A program made the position numbers and the translations under genes. The notes under the pieces were generated by a model. The model was not told the DNA's origin. It saw only the letters and a list, made by a program, of their open reading frames with translations, and did not search any database. DNA of 64,000 nucleotides from QHXW01 sp963847515 (GTDB lineage Bacteria; Acidobacteriota; Terriglobia; Bryobacterales; Bryobacteraceae): the NCBI GenBank assembly GCA_963847515.1, contig CAWKAA010000001.1, forward strand, positions 1,302,001 through 1,366,000. The letters are read 5' to 3'. Positions 53,933-61,990 of the stretch are shown piece after piece. Positions within the stretch are counted from its first letter, which is position 1. The number at the start of each line of letters is the position of its first letter.

Positions 53933-54478
53933 ATGCCGCAGCCCTCGCTCAAAAGGCTCACCTGGATCTTTCTTCGTGTGGGCAACCTGACTTTCGGTGG
54001 TGGCGACCCCACTATGGCGGCGTTGCAATCGGAACTGGTGGTGGCGCGGCGGTGGCTTACTGCGGAGCAGTACGCTCTGATTTACGGGTTGGCCCGGATT
54101 ACGCCGGGAACAAATCTAGTGGCGTTCTCCGCCGCGGCTGCGTGGCAGATCCTGGGGTGGATGGCCGCGATTCTGGCGGTCTTAGCCATGACCGTTCCGC
54201 CATCGGTTGCGGTGGTGCTTTTGACGAGCGGGTACCAGGCTTTCAACTCGAATCCACTGGCGATGGCCGCGATCGGCGGTATGCTGGCGGCGGCCAGTGG
54301 GATGATGGCCACTGCGGCGTGGCAACTACTGCGGCCGGAGATTCGAGTGGGCCGGCGCCTGCGTGCGGCTGTCCTATTCCTCGCGTCGCTGGGCGCGTCG
54401 CTTGGGTTCTCGATGTCGCCGATTGCGGTATTGGGACTTGCGGCCCTGGTGGGTATATTTTGGCGGACGCCCGAATGA
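53933..54478 (+). CDS. chrA: Chromate transporter, N-terminal half (short-chain CHR)
   Basis: 181 residues with five to six hydrophobic segments. The CHR signature FLRVGNLTFGGGDPTMAALQ lies at the N-terminus and RITPGTNLVAFSAAAAWQILG in the middle (usual motif PGP, here PGT). Short-chain CHR proteins are encoded in tandem pairs that together form a transporter equivalent to a fused ChrA. The stop overlaps the next start (ATGA). It is thought to export chromate by proton antiport; in environmental bacteria sulfate or other oxyanions are possible. It is divergent from the fumarase gene. Confidence 0.85.
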   Translation: MPQPSLKRLTWIFLRVGNLTFGGGDPTMAALQSELVVARRWLTAEQYALIYGLARITPGTNLVAFSAAAAWQILGWMAAILAVLAMTVPPSVAVVLLTSGYQAFNSNPLAMAAIGGMLAAASGMMATAAWQLLRPEIRVGRRLRAAVLFLASLGASLGFSMSPIAVLGLAALVGIFWRTPE

Positions 54479-54990
54479 ACGTCATCCTTTTATATCTGCT
54501 GCTGCTGAAAGCGACGGTGACCTCATTCAGTGGGCTCACGTCGATGCCGGTGGTGCGCCACGATTTTGTGGAAAATCGCCACGTGCTGACGGACCGCGAA
54601 TTGAATTCCGCGGTGACGACGGGCCGCACCGCCCCGGGCCCCAACGGGCTTTACATTGTCAGCGTCGGCTACTTCATCGGCGGGATTCCGGGGGCCTGCG
54701 CGGGTTGCCTGGCTGTGATGACGCCCGCATTTCTCATTATTCCTATGCTGCGGTACCTGGGAGCGCGAGCGGCACAGCCGGCGGTGAAAAGCGCCATCCG
54801 ATGCGTGATGATTGCGGCATCCGGACTGGTGGTCTCGGCCACGGTACCACTAGCCAGAGATGCACTCACGAGCCCGTTGGCCATCGGAATCGCGGTGGCC
54901 AGCTTTCTTTTTCTCGTCCTGACCCGCAAAGATACGATCTGGGTGGTGCTGGGCTCAGCTGTGGCCGGGCTACTGGGCCGTCTGCTTTGA
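54475..54990 (+). CDS. chrA: Chromate transporter, C-terminal half (short-chain CHR)
   Basis: 171 residues starting at the ATG that overlaps the previous stop. Signature residues include FSGLTSMPVVRHDFVENRHV and TTGRTAPGPNGLYIVSVGYF, the latter containing the conserved PGPNG. Five hydrophobic segments follow, ending VVLGSAVAGLLGRLL. It is the second half of the paired transporter, inverted relative to the first half in topology by analogy to characterised pairs. A 65-bp repeat begins two bases before its stop codon. Confidence 0.85.
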   Translation: MNVILLYLLLLKATVTSFSGLTSMPVVRHDFVENRHVLTDRELNSAVTTGRTAPGPNGLYIVSVGYFIGGIPGACAGCLAVMTPAFLIIPMLRYLGARAAQPAVKSAIRCVMIAASGLVVSATVPLARDALTSPLAIGIAVASFLFLVLTRKDTIWVVLGSAVAGLLGRLL

Positions 54991-55050
54991 TTTTTGCCTC
55001 GTCCTGAGAATCAGGGGGTAAGTGATGCGTTTCGAACGGAGCCGGAAGGG
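54986..55050. repeat. 65-bp direct repeat, copy A
   Basis: Matches 57541-57605 at 57 of 65 positions without gaps. Read on the minus strand both copies could encode LPAPFExHHLPxDSxDEAKIK, with several of the base differences synonymous; copy B ends there with a stop. This suggests both derive from the 3' end of a gene, or from the end of an insertion sequence that carried it. Copy A runs directly into the transposase remnant. Confidence 0.75.
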
Positions 55051-55417
55051 TCGCCCGCACCATCGCTGACTGCACTGCCAAGACTCTGACTGGCATGGTC
55101 CTTGAATACGTGCTACCTAAGAGCACCGTGTACACCGATGAACTGGCGGCCTACAACACCATCGGTGCAAAGCGGCAATACAATCATCGGCGCATCAATC
55201 ACCGCGCAGGTGTGTACGTCATGCGCGATGCTCATACCAATACCATCGAGGGATTCTGGAGCCTTATTAAACGCGGAATCGGTGGAACTCATCGAGCCGT
55301 GAGCCAAAAGTTTTTGCAGAGCTACTTGGATGAATAGGCGTTCAGATACAACAGCAGGGACGTGCCTGAGCCAATGTTCAAGCAGATTTTGGAGCGTGTT
55401 TGCGAACGGGCGAACTA
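55051..55417 (+). pseudogene. IS1595-family (ISXO2-like) transposase remnant
   Basis: Translation reads RTIADCTAKTLTGMVLEYVL, then VYTDELAAYNTI, then YVMRDAHTNTIEGFWSLIKR, then LQSYLDE. An in-frame TAG (55335-55337) follows, then AFRYNSRDVPEPMFKQILER, ending at 55415-55417. DAHTNTIEGFWSLIKRGI is the distinctive ISXO2 transposase motif, with Asp in VYTDE as one DDE acid. The N-terminal zinc ribbon and first Asp are absent, and the stop replaces the usual Tyr of DEYAFRYN. It is an inactive fragment. A 9-bp perfect hairpin follows. Confidence 0.75.
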
Positions 55418-55431
55418 GAGATCGCCCGTTT
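55406..55431 (+). terminator. Hairpin after the transposase remnant
   Basis: AACGGGCGA (55406-55414) pairs perfectly with TCGCCCGTT (55423-55431) across an 8-base loop; TTCAGTAATTT follows. It overlaps the remnant's last stop. It could be a weak intrinsic terminator that insulates the downstream ATPase gene or part of an IS end. Confidence 0.45.
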
Positions 55432-55670
55432 CAGTAATTTGTCGAAGTCGCCCCACGTATAGCGAGGCATGTTTTCGTCGGCCCTTTTTGGACGTCTTGG
55501 ATTTCTTTTCATGGGGGCCAGCAGTCGCGGCGTGCCAGCGCTGCCTGAAGCCTACGTCGGCAAAGTCTGCCTAGCCGCCAGATTTACAAAAGGGCGACGG
55601 AAAAGGCACGCCGATGCAGACACGCGCAAAAAGCGATACTATTGTTGACTCACTTAAGAGCAAGTATCTT
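55432..55670. other. Leader of the ATPase-TOPRIM cassette
   Basis: The base composition turns visibly AT-richer across this stretch. No protein-coding feature is supported, except that the ATPase frame is open from 55614. No clear -10/-35 pair was identified. Confidence 0.35.
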
Positions 55671-56726
55671 ATGCTTAACTCCGTAGAAATCAGAAACTTC
55701 CGATGCTTCAAGCAACTTCAACTTGGAGGGTTGAAGCGATTTAATATTCTCGTCGGCGCTGGTGGAAGCGGGAAAACAGCGCTTCTCGAGGCGACATTCA
55801 TGACAGGCGCGGCCAACCCGGAAGTGTACTTCCGCATGAGGGGATGGAGGGGCTTCGGCGAGAATATCCAACTTTCCGGTTGGCGGAATTCCTTCGAGTC
55901 GTTGTTCAAAGACATGTTTTACGGATTCGATGATAAAGCAGGCATCCTGATTCGGATAAAGGATTCGGCTTCTGGTGATCGTACACTCCGCATCTTCTAC
56001 GGACGGAACGAGCCCTATACCCTTCCCCTTAAGGGCCGGTCTGATAATGTTTTTCGGGTAGACCCCTTGCACTTTACTTGGAAGACATCCACTAAGACCA
56101 TAGAATCGAAAATATATATCGAAGAGGGTAATCTGAAGATCAAGGGCGGCGACGATGTGTATCCGGCCATACTTGTTTCACCGCAGACCGTGAACCCCAA
56201 GCAGAATGCCCTCAGGTTCTCTGAACTCAGCAAAGCCAAGAGGCAGCATCTACTCTTAGAAGCCGTGCGCAAAATCTTCCCATCCGTTGATGACATTACT
56301 CTAGAAACCGTTGCTGGCGATGTGATGCTATATGCATCACTCCTAACCCTTCCAGAGAAAATTCCCATAGCTGTTATTTCGTCTGGCCTTAACAAGTACC
56401 TATCAATCGTGCTTGCTATTTTAGAAAACAATGGCGGCGCGGTCTTGGTAGATGAAATTGAGAATGGGTTCTATTACAAGGCTCTTACTCCGATGCTTGA
56501 AAGCATCATCTCGCTCTGTGAGGAGCACAATGTTCAGCTAATTGCGTCTACTCATAGCTACGAACTCCTTCAGGCGTTAGTTCCAGTGATAAGTAATGGC
56601 AAAGAGCGCGAAGAGCACCTTTCATTGTTGCGTTTAACTATGATGGAAGATGGGCACTCGGAGGTAAAACACATTCGCGGAGCATCGTACAAGTCGGCTA
56701 TTGAGCAAGGATTCGAAGTGAGGTAG
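55671..56726 (+). CDS. RecF/SMC-like AAA ATPase of a two-gene cassette (probable defence)
   Basis: 351 residues from the ATG at 55671 (MLNSVEIRNFRCFKQLQLGG); the frame is open to 55614 with another ATG. The family features of AAA_15/AAA_21 ATPases (OLD, RloA, AriA, PtuA-like) are complete. IRNFRCF opens beta-1; Walker A is VGAGGSGKTALLEA (residues about 30-43). An insertion of about 150 residues replaces the coiled coil. The signature region is AVISSGLNKYLSIVLAIL, Walker B GGAVLVDEIENGFYYK, and the switch histidine LIASTHSYELLQAL. It lacks the C-terminal nuclease fused in OLD/GajA; a TOPRIM protein is instead encoded five bases downstream. Composition is less GC-rich than neighbours, suggesting recent transfer. 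Confidence 0.88.
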   Translation: MLNSVEIRNFRCFKQLQLGGLKRFNILVGAGGSGKTALLEATFMTGAANPEVYFRMRGWRGFGENIQLSGWRNSFESLFKDMFYGFDDKAGILIRIKDSASGDRTLRIFYGRNEPYTLPLKGRSDNVFRVDPLHFTWKTSTKTIESKIYIEEGNLKIKGGDDVYPAILVSPQTVNPKQNALRFSELSKAKRQHLLLEAVRKIFPSVDDITLETVAGDVMLYASLLTLPEKIPIAVISSGLNKYLSIVLAILENNGGAVLVDEIENGFYYKALTPMLESIISLCEEHNVQLIASTHSYELLQALVPVISNGKEREEHLSLLRLTMMEDGHSEVKHIRGASYKSAIEQGFEVR

Positions 56727-56731
56727 CCTGA

Positions 56732-57415
56732 TTGTCAGCCGCGCCGATATCTGATGATTTCTTGATTGTGTGTGAAGGCGAGGGCGACCAAGCATTTTTT
56801 CGCCATCTATGTGCTGACCGCGGCATTCAAGGCTTCAAGGCAGAGATAACAGGCAAAGGCAATTCTGGTTTTTTGTCGTACTTTCAGGGATTGCTTGGGC
56901 GCACCGGCATTGAGAGATTGAAGGGTATAGTCGTCGTGAGCGACAACGATAATGCCCCCGACGATTCGTTTGGTGTGGTGCGAGATCAACTTAAGAAAGC
57001 AAAAGTTCCCTACCCTGAAAATGCCTTAGAGGTCGTGAAATGGACAACCCTTGATTTTGCTTTGTCCGTTATGATGATTCCGTTTTCGGCCGGAAAATGT
57101 CAAACAGGATGCTTGGAAACTTTGCTTCTCGATTCTGTCACACAAAAATTTCCAGATCTGCGTGATTGCTGTAACGAGTATGCGGCTTGCGTGGGGGCCG
57201 ATCATTGGGCGAACGCCCAATCAATAGATAAAATGAGACTGCGGTGCATGCTCTCGGCAGCATGGGAGGACGACCCAAATCTTGGACTACAGTACGCGTT
57301 GAATCCCACCAAGGCTCTCATACCACTGGGACACCAGAGCTTTGACGAAATCGCGGCGTTCCTGGCGGCGTTCCCTGATCTAGCCGCTGGCACACAACGT
57401 CACGGACAGATTTAA
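56732..57415 (+). CDS. TOPRIM-domain protein (DUF3226/RloB/AriB-like), partner of the ATPase
   Basis: 227 residues starting with TTG at 56732, with GAGG 8 bases upstream overlapping the ATPase stop. The N-terminal TOPRIM core is visible: FLIVCEGEGDQAFFRHL (catalytic Glu in the first motif), then KGIVVVSDNDNAPDDSF with the DxD pair. The rest is helical (DFALSVMMIPFSAGKCQTGC; CLETLLLDSVTQKFPDL) and ends with a segment common to DUF3226-like proteins (ALNPTKALIPLGHQSFDEIAAFLAAF). Split ATPase + TOPRIM pairs such as PARIS (AriA/AriB) and RloA/RloB act in phage defence. By analogy this protein could be a nuclease or tRNase unleashed by the ATPase. The exact family assignment is uncertain. Confidence 0.85.
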   Translation: MSAAPISDDFLIVCEGEGDQAFFRHLCADRGIQGFKAEITGKGNSGFLSYFQGLLGRTGIERLKGIVVVSDNDNAPDDSFGVVRDQLKKAKVPYPENALEVVKWTTLDFALSVMMIPFSAGKCQTGCLETLLLDSVTQKFPDLRDCCNEYAACVGADHWANAQSIDKMRLRCMLSAAWEDDPNLGLQYALNPTKALIPLGHQSFDEIAAFLAAFPDLAAGTQRHGQI

Positions 57416-57540
57416 GGATCATAGAGTTTCATCCGCCGCCACCAATGGCTCTATCAAAGTTAGCTATTCCCTACATCAGTCTGAAACTCTAAGTACATAA
57501 GTCGGCTCGGCCTCCGTTACGTGATGAGCGGGGATAATCA
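57416..57540. other. 3' flank of the cassette with a wide inverted repeat
   Basis: TAGAGTTTCA (57422-57431) and TGAAACTCTA (57482-57491) form a perfect 10-bp inverted pair with a 50-base interval, starting 6 bases after the TOPRIM stop. The interval is long for a terminator; it may be an element end. Confidence 0.4.
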
Positions 57541-57605
57541 CTTGATCTTTGCCTCGTCCGGAGAATCTGTGGGTAAGTGGTGCCTCTCGAACGGAGCCGG
57601 AAGGG
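57541..57605. repeat. 65-bp direct repeat, copy B
   Basis: Second copy of the 54986-55050 repeat (57 of 65 identical), same orientation. It lies between the TOPRIM gene and the truncated permease. The two copies bracket the 2.5-kb segment with the transposase remnant and the ATPase-TOPRIM cassette. Confidence 0.75.
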
Positions 57606-57753
57606 CAACAGCAGGCGAAGACAATGCCGGATAGCAGAGCCGCCCTGTCTCTTTCCATAGCCAGTTTTCTTTCGAGAACCAGTTTGCCTCTGCCAGACTG
57701 AAATACGGCGAATGCTCAGCGTTGGGTAGTGTCCTAAATACCATGTAATTACG

Positions 57754-58809
57754 ATGTCGGCGGATCTGCCAGCGACGGCATACCCGAAGCCGGAAAACGC
57801 CGTACGGTTCTACGATACCGTCGTTCAACGGCTCCGATCCGTACCCGGAGTCGAACAGGCATCGGTTACTCAGAGGTTGCCTCTTCAAGGTGCGGCATGG
57901 GGCGAGTGGATCAGCGTGCCGGGAGTGAAGGAGCCGCTGCTGGTTCGGGTAAAGATGGTCGATCCGTGGTATTTCGCGACGCTCGAAATCCCCATAAAAT
58001 CCGGGCGCGGAATTGAAGATCGCGATCGCGCGGGCGCCCCACAGGTCATGGTGATCAACGAAGAGGCGGCCCGGAGTTTGTCAGACAGATTCGCTTTGGG
58101 GAATCCGGTTGGACGAGCTGTAGGCATCGACTTGCCCGGCTACGGCCCGATCCCTGAGTCCCGGGTGAACGTGCGGATCGTGGGCGTGATTCGAAACGAG
58201 CGTACCAGCGGATTGCACGCGCCAGTAGAGCCGGTGGTCTATGTGCCATTAGCGGAGATCCCGCAGCAGGACGTTAATCTGGTGGTTCGCACACAGATCG
58301 AGCCATTGGCGCTGTTGTCCGGTATTCGTGAAGTCGTGCGGCAAGTGGGTCCTCATCTGCCCCTTGGGAACGTGAGGACCATGGAACAGGTGAAGCAGCA
58401 GAGCATGCTGTGGGCGAAGCGGCCCACGTGGGTGGTGGGAGCCTTCGCCGGCGTCGCCGCACTGATGGCCGCACTGGGACTTTACGGCGTTCTTGCCGCT
58501 GCGGTAACGCAGCAGCGCCGCGAGATTGGCATCCGCATGGCCCTGGGCGCGCGGCCGGGCGACGTCGTATCGCACACTTTGCGCAGCGCCCTCTCGATGC
58601 TGATCGTGGGGCTTGCCGCCGGACTGGCTGGAGCCTTTGCGGTGACGCGGGTCCTGAAGAGTCTCTTGTTCGAAGTGTCCGCGCTGGACCCGGTCGCACT
58701 CGCGCTTGCCTGCGTCCTGATGACTCTAATCGGAATACTTGCGGCTTGGATCCCGGCGAGCCGGGCGGCGGGAGTGGAGCCTATGACGGTGCTTCGCGAC
58801 GAAGGCTGA
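57754..58809 (+). pseudogene. ADOP permease, C-terminal portion only
   Basis: 351 residues that start inside the second periplasmic domain (MSADLPATAYPKPENAVRFY, DTVVQRLRSVPGVEQASV). They continue through the C-terminal FtsX bundle (GLYGVLAAAVTQQRREIGIR; PGDVVSHTLRSAL) to PASRAAGVEPMTVLRDEG. A complete ADOP protein has about 450 more N-terminal residues. These are not found upstream, where the repeat and cassette begin. The ATG at 57754 is an internal Met of the family alignment, not a natural start. Decapitation by the neighbouring insertion is the simplest explanation. Confidence 0.8.
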
Positions 58810-58849
58810 TTGGAGCGGTCGCCGATCGCGACGTGTTCATGTGCATCGA

Positions 58850-59275
58850 GTGATTGTCGAGAGGTCGGGTTCTATTCCTTTGAGCCCTGAACTGATCGGC
58901 GACGCTTATGGTGTCCTCGATCGCCGCTTCCGGCCCATGTTCGGATTGCCGACATCCAGCATCGGCATTTGTAATTCGCCATGTGTATGTGCGCTCTGCC
59001 TCCGGAATGCCCGCGATGATAGATGCAAAGGCCGGTCGTTGGGCATCGATCTTAGCGGATTGGATCATTGCTTCGGCCATCGCGTCATTCGGTTCGTAGT
59101 GCTGAAACTGAAAACCTACTTCCTGCAGCTGTTTGGAAATCAGAATGTAATTCGGACGGCCATCTACATCTCGGAACTCTACCGTCCTGGACGGGACAAG
59201 GTACATTATCCGGTCGTAGAACAAAAGCATCCGCTTGAAGTCGTTCTTCGAGAACCAGCCCATGCCATCGCACAT
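58850..59275 (-). pseudogene. Hypothetical protein, N-terminal piece with likely frame break
   Basis: From the ATG at 59275 (MCDGMGWFSKNDFKRMLLFY, DRIMYLVPSRTVEFRDVDGR) the sequence is protein-like up to about residue 110 (IPEAERTYTWRITNADAG). It then changes to a Pro/Arg/Ser-rich composition, which suggests a lost frame or truncation. LLFYDRIxYLVP resembles the opening of some DUF6236-like proteins found with mobile DNA. I do not recognise a function. It is convergent with the truncated permease. Confidence 0.45.
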
Positions 59276-59596
59276 TAAGGCAGAAAGCGAGGGAGCAGCG
59301 GCATTGAGGGGCGATGTCAAGATATGGCTCTCTCGGGTATTCTAACCGACCCGCAGAGACAACGAATGAAACTGACGGCAACTGACCACACAGTGTTCGC
59401 TCGTGGCTTTCCGGTAGGGCACTTCGAGATGGAGGCAGGCTCGCTCGTAGCAATGTTAAGTCCGCGGTAGATGCGCGAGTTGATGCACCCGATGAGGTAA
59501 TCGGTTCTACCTGACGAGTTCAATCGATATCAGCGTCCGGCGGGTGGCCCATCGTACAGCTTTCCGGGTGCCGAAGTGTGCCATGCTGAAGTTTCT
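59276..59596. other. Intergenic region
   Basis: Open frames on the minus strand continue upstream of the 59275 start but have no recognisable features. Nothing else is visible here. Confidence 0.35.
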
Positions 59597-59770
59597 ATGC
59601 GAGACCCGGAGATCATCGAAACCGAGCTGATGGAAATCAGCGCCATCGCCGACGATACCATCAAGCTCGAACGCATTATTGCCTGGTGCGCATCGCATCC
59701 CGACGAAGTCCCGTTCGCGCTGCACCAGCTCCTGAGCCGGCATGGCGAGCGTCCGTCGAAAACCCCCTAA
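59597..59770 (+). CDS. Small acidic hypothetical protein
   Basis: 57 residues from the ATG at 59597 (MRDPEIIETELMEISAIADD, then TIKLERIIAWCASHPDEVPF). The sequence is well-behaved: helical, acidic, no low complexity, with a CASHPDEVPFAL turn. It lies 95 bases before the oxidoreductase gene on the same strand. No Shine-Dalgarno is obvious. I do not recognise the family; a small soluble helical protein is all that can be said. Confidence 0.45.
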   Translation: MRDPEIIETELMEISAIADDTIKLERIIAWCASHPDEVPFALHQLLSRHGERPSKTP

Positions 59771-59865
59771 ACTTGACCACGGTAGGACGCATTGGAGATG
59801 TCGACTAACCCACGGTGCCTCGACAATAAAGATTCTGTAAGGGCTAGTGTTCAGAGTGATCCACG

Positions 59866-61281
59866 ATGAGCCGTAAGGTGTGCGTAATCGGCGCCGGTCC
59901 GAATGGACTGGCGGCGGCGATCGTTCTGGCCAAGGCCGGGATGCAAGTGGACGTGCTGGAAGCCGAGTCTACGCCCGGTGGGGCCGCACGTACCTTGGAA
60001 TTAACCTTGCCTGGCTTTCAGCATGACTTCGGATCAGCGGTCTATCCGCTGGGCGCAGGGTCGCCATTTTTCTCGTCGCTGCCGCTAATCAACCACGGCT
60101 TAGAGTGGATTCACTCGCCGGCCGCTGTGGCGCATCCTCTTGACGACGGCACCGCGGTGATGTTGGAGCGTGACCTCGGTGAAACCAGGGATTCCCTTGG
60201 GAGCGACGGACCGGCGTGGGACAAGCTCATGCGTCCGTTCGTCGAGCGCTGGACTGAATTTGCTCCGGAGATACTCCGTCCCGTTCCCTTGATCCCCAGA
60301 CATCCCTGGCTGATGGCGCTCTTTGGAAGGGTCGCGCTACAGCCCGCCCGAATTGTCGCTCACCGGTTTCGCAATGAACGAACGCGGGCGCTATTCGCAG
60401 GCTTGGCGGCCCACTCTTTCCTCAGCCTCGACGAACCTTTGAGCGCGGCGTTCGCCATCCTGTTGGCAGTGCCGGCACATGCCGTAGGTTGGCCGATTCC
60501 TCGCGGCGGCGGGCAGTCACTCACAAATGCGCTATGCGGGTTTCTCGCGACCTTGGGAAGCAACGTCAATACTTCGTCGCCGGTCCACAGTTTAGCGGCG
60601 TTGGCTAACTATGATCTGCTTCTCTGTGACCTGACTCCGCGGCAGTTCGTCAAGGTTGCCGGGCAAAGATTATCTGACAGCTACAAGCGGCGACTGGGAC
60701 GGTACCGCTACGGAGCCGGCGCATTCAAAGTGGATTACGCGCTGAACGCACCCATTCCCTGGAAAGCCCCCGGTTGCTTCCGAGCAGCGACGGTCCATCT
60801 GGGCGGAAGTTTTGAGGAAATTGCCGCTTCGGAAAAGGCTGTCCGAATCGGACAGCACGCCGATCGTCCGTTCGTTCTGCTGGCCCAGCCTAGTCTTTTC
60901 GATAGCTCACGGGCTCCAGCAGGCAAACACACGGCTTGGGCTTATTGTCATGTGCCGAATGCATCCAGAGTAAACATGCTTGAGAAACTGGAGGGTCAGA
61001 TTGAGCGCTTCGCTCCCGGCTTCCGCGATTGTATTTTGGCGCGGCGGGTCTTTTCTCCTGCGGATCTTGAGCGCATGGACGCTAACCTGGTGGGTGGCGA
61101 TATTGCCGGCGGGACTATGGACATTCGTCAGTTTCTGTTCCGACCGACGTGGCGACATTACGCCACGTCAGCGCGAGATATCTACATTTGCTCAGCGTCC
61201 ACTCCACCAGGCGGAGGAGTGCATGGCATGTGCGGCTATCATGCGGCGAAGATGGCATTGTCGAGGTGGGGCGTCCGTTAG
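59866..61281 (+). CDS. Phytoene-desaturase-like FAD-dependent oxidoreductase
   Basis: 471 residues. The N-terminal dinucleotide-binding motif is complete (KVCVIGAGPNGLAAAIVLAKAGMQVDVLEAESTPGGAART: GxGxxG, then Glu for the ribose, then GG). The C-terminal FAD-binding motif appears as ICSASTPPGGGVHGMCGYHAA (xSxxTxPGGGVxGxxG). The length and AHPLDDGTAVMLERDL stretch place it in the pyridine nucleotide-disulfide/phytoene-desaturase-like (PYROXD2, CrtI-like) group. It should desaturate or isomerise a hydrophobic substrate at the membrane. No carotenoid synthesis genes are nearby, so the substrate is unknown. Confidence 0.9.
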   Translation: MSRKVCVIGAGPNGLAAAIVLAKAGMQVDVLEAESTPGGAARTLELTLPGFQHDFGSAVYPLGAGSPFFSSLPLINHGLEWIHSPAAVAHPLDDGTAVMLERDLGETRDSLGSDGPAWDKLMRPFVERWTEFAPEILRPVPLIPRHPWLMALFGRVALQPARIVAHRFRNERTRALFAGLAAHSFLSLDEPLSAAFAILLAVPAHAVGWPIPRGGGQSLTNALCGFLATLGSNVNTSSPVHSLAALANYDLLLCDLTPRQFVKVAGQRLSDSYKRRLGRYRYGAGAFKVDYALNAPIPWKAPGCFRAATVHLGGSFEEIAASEKAVRIGQHADRPFVLLAQPSLFDSSRAPAGKHTAWAYCHVPNASRVNMLEKLEGQIERFAPGFRDCILARRVFSPADLERMDANLVGGDIAGGTMDIRQFLFRPTWRHYATSARDIYICSASTPPGGGVHGMCGYHAAKMALSRWGVR

Positions 61282-61361
61282 TCACTTTCACATTCACGGT
61301 CACGTCGTGAATGAGGCTGGCTTTCGTGATCGTGGACACTGATGATATAAGGTCATGCCTT

Positions 61362-61898
61362 ATGCCTGAATCTCTTGCCCCTGGTATTTATATCGCAGAG
61401 CCGCTGCGCCTGCTTCATCCCATCGAGTGCGTGTCGACCGGAACGGCGGGGTTCATCGGCATGGCAACCAGCGGATTTCTCCCGTTCGCCGGCGGGATTA
61501 ATCTGCTCCGCTACTTTCCGGTGCAAGGGAACCAGATCTGGGGTGCGCGCACGACCAGCCAGGATCCGGAATGGCAGGACATCAATGTCCGCCGTCTGGC
61601 GGTTTTCGTCGCGCAGTCGATCAGTCAACGACTGCAGTGGGCAGTATTTGAGAACAATGGTCCGGCACTGTGGGCGTCCCTCGCGTCGTCCATTGAGGGC
61701 TTCCTGTCAAACCTTTGGCAATCCGGCTCTCTGCATGGCAAAAAACGGCATAAAGCCTTCTTCGTCCGATGCGACAACGCCACAATGACGCAAAATGACA
61801 TCGATTCAGGACGATTCGTGATCATCGTGGGTTTCGCTCCCGTCCGGCCCGCGGAATTCATCGTGCTGCAGATTACCGGACAGACAAAGAAGAAGTAG
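61362..61898 (+). CDS. Very short contractile-tail sheath protein
   Basis: 178 residues from the ATG at 61362 (AAGG 9 bases upstream). The N-terminus MPESLAPGIYIAEPLRLLHP, then IECVSTGTAGFIGMATSGF, is the N-terminal arm of phage tail-sheath proteins (usual MP.YLAPGVYVEE...GVSTS.TGFVG). From residue about 58 the sequence is the conserved C-terminal sheath domain: QIWGARTTSQDPEWQDINVR, QWAVFENNGPALWASLASSI, HKAFFVRCDNATMTQNDIDS, VGFAPVRPAEFIVLQITGQT. Ordinary sheaths have 350-500 residues; the whole middle domain is missing with no frame break. It precedes an Hcp tube gene by 92 bases. It could be a functional minimal sheath or a clean internal deletion. Confidence 0.82.
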   Translation: MPESLAPGIYIAEPLRLLHPIECVSTGTAGFIGMATSGFLPFAGGINLLRYFPVQGNQIWGARTTSQDPEWQDINVRRLAVFVAQSISQRLQWAVFENNGPALWASLASSIEGFLSNLWQSGSLHGKKRHKAFFVRCDNATMTQNDIDSGRFVIIVGFAPVRPAEFIVLQITGQTKKK

Positions 61899-61990
61899 TT
61901 GCAAGCGCGGAGTTTGGTAACCAGTACGAATAGGAGTACACTGAGACCCCAGGAAGCCTTGAGTCATCAGCGTTCTATTGGAGGTGCGCG

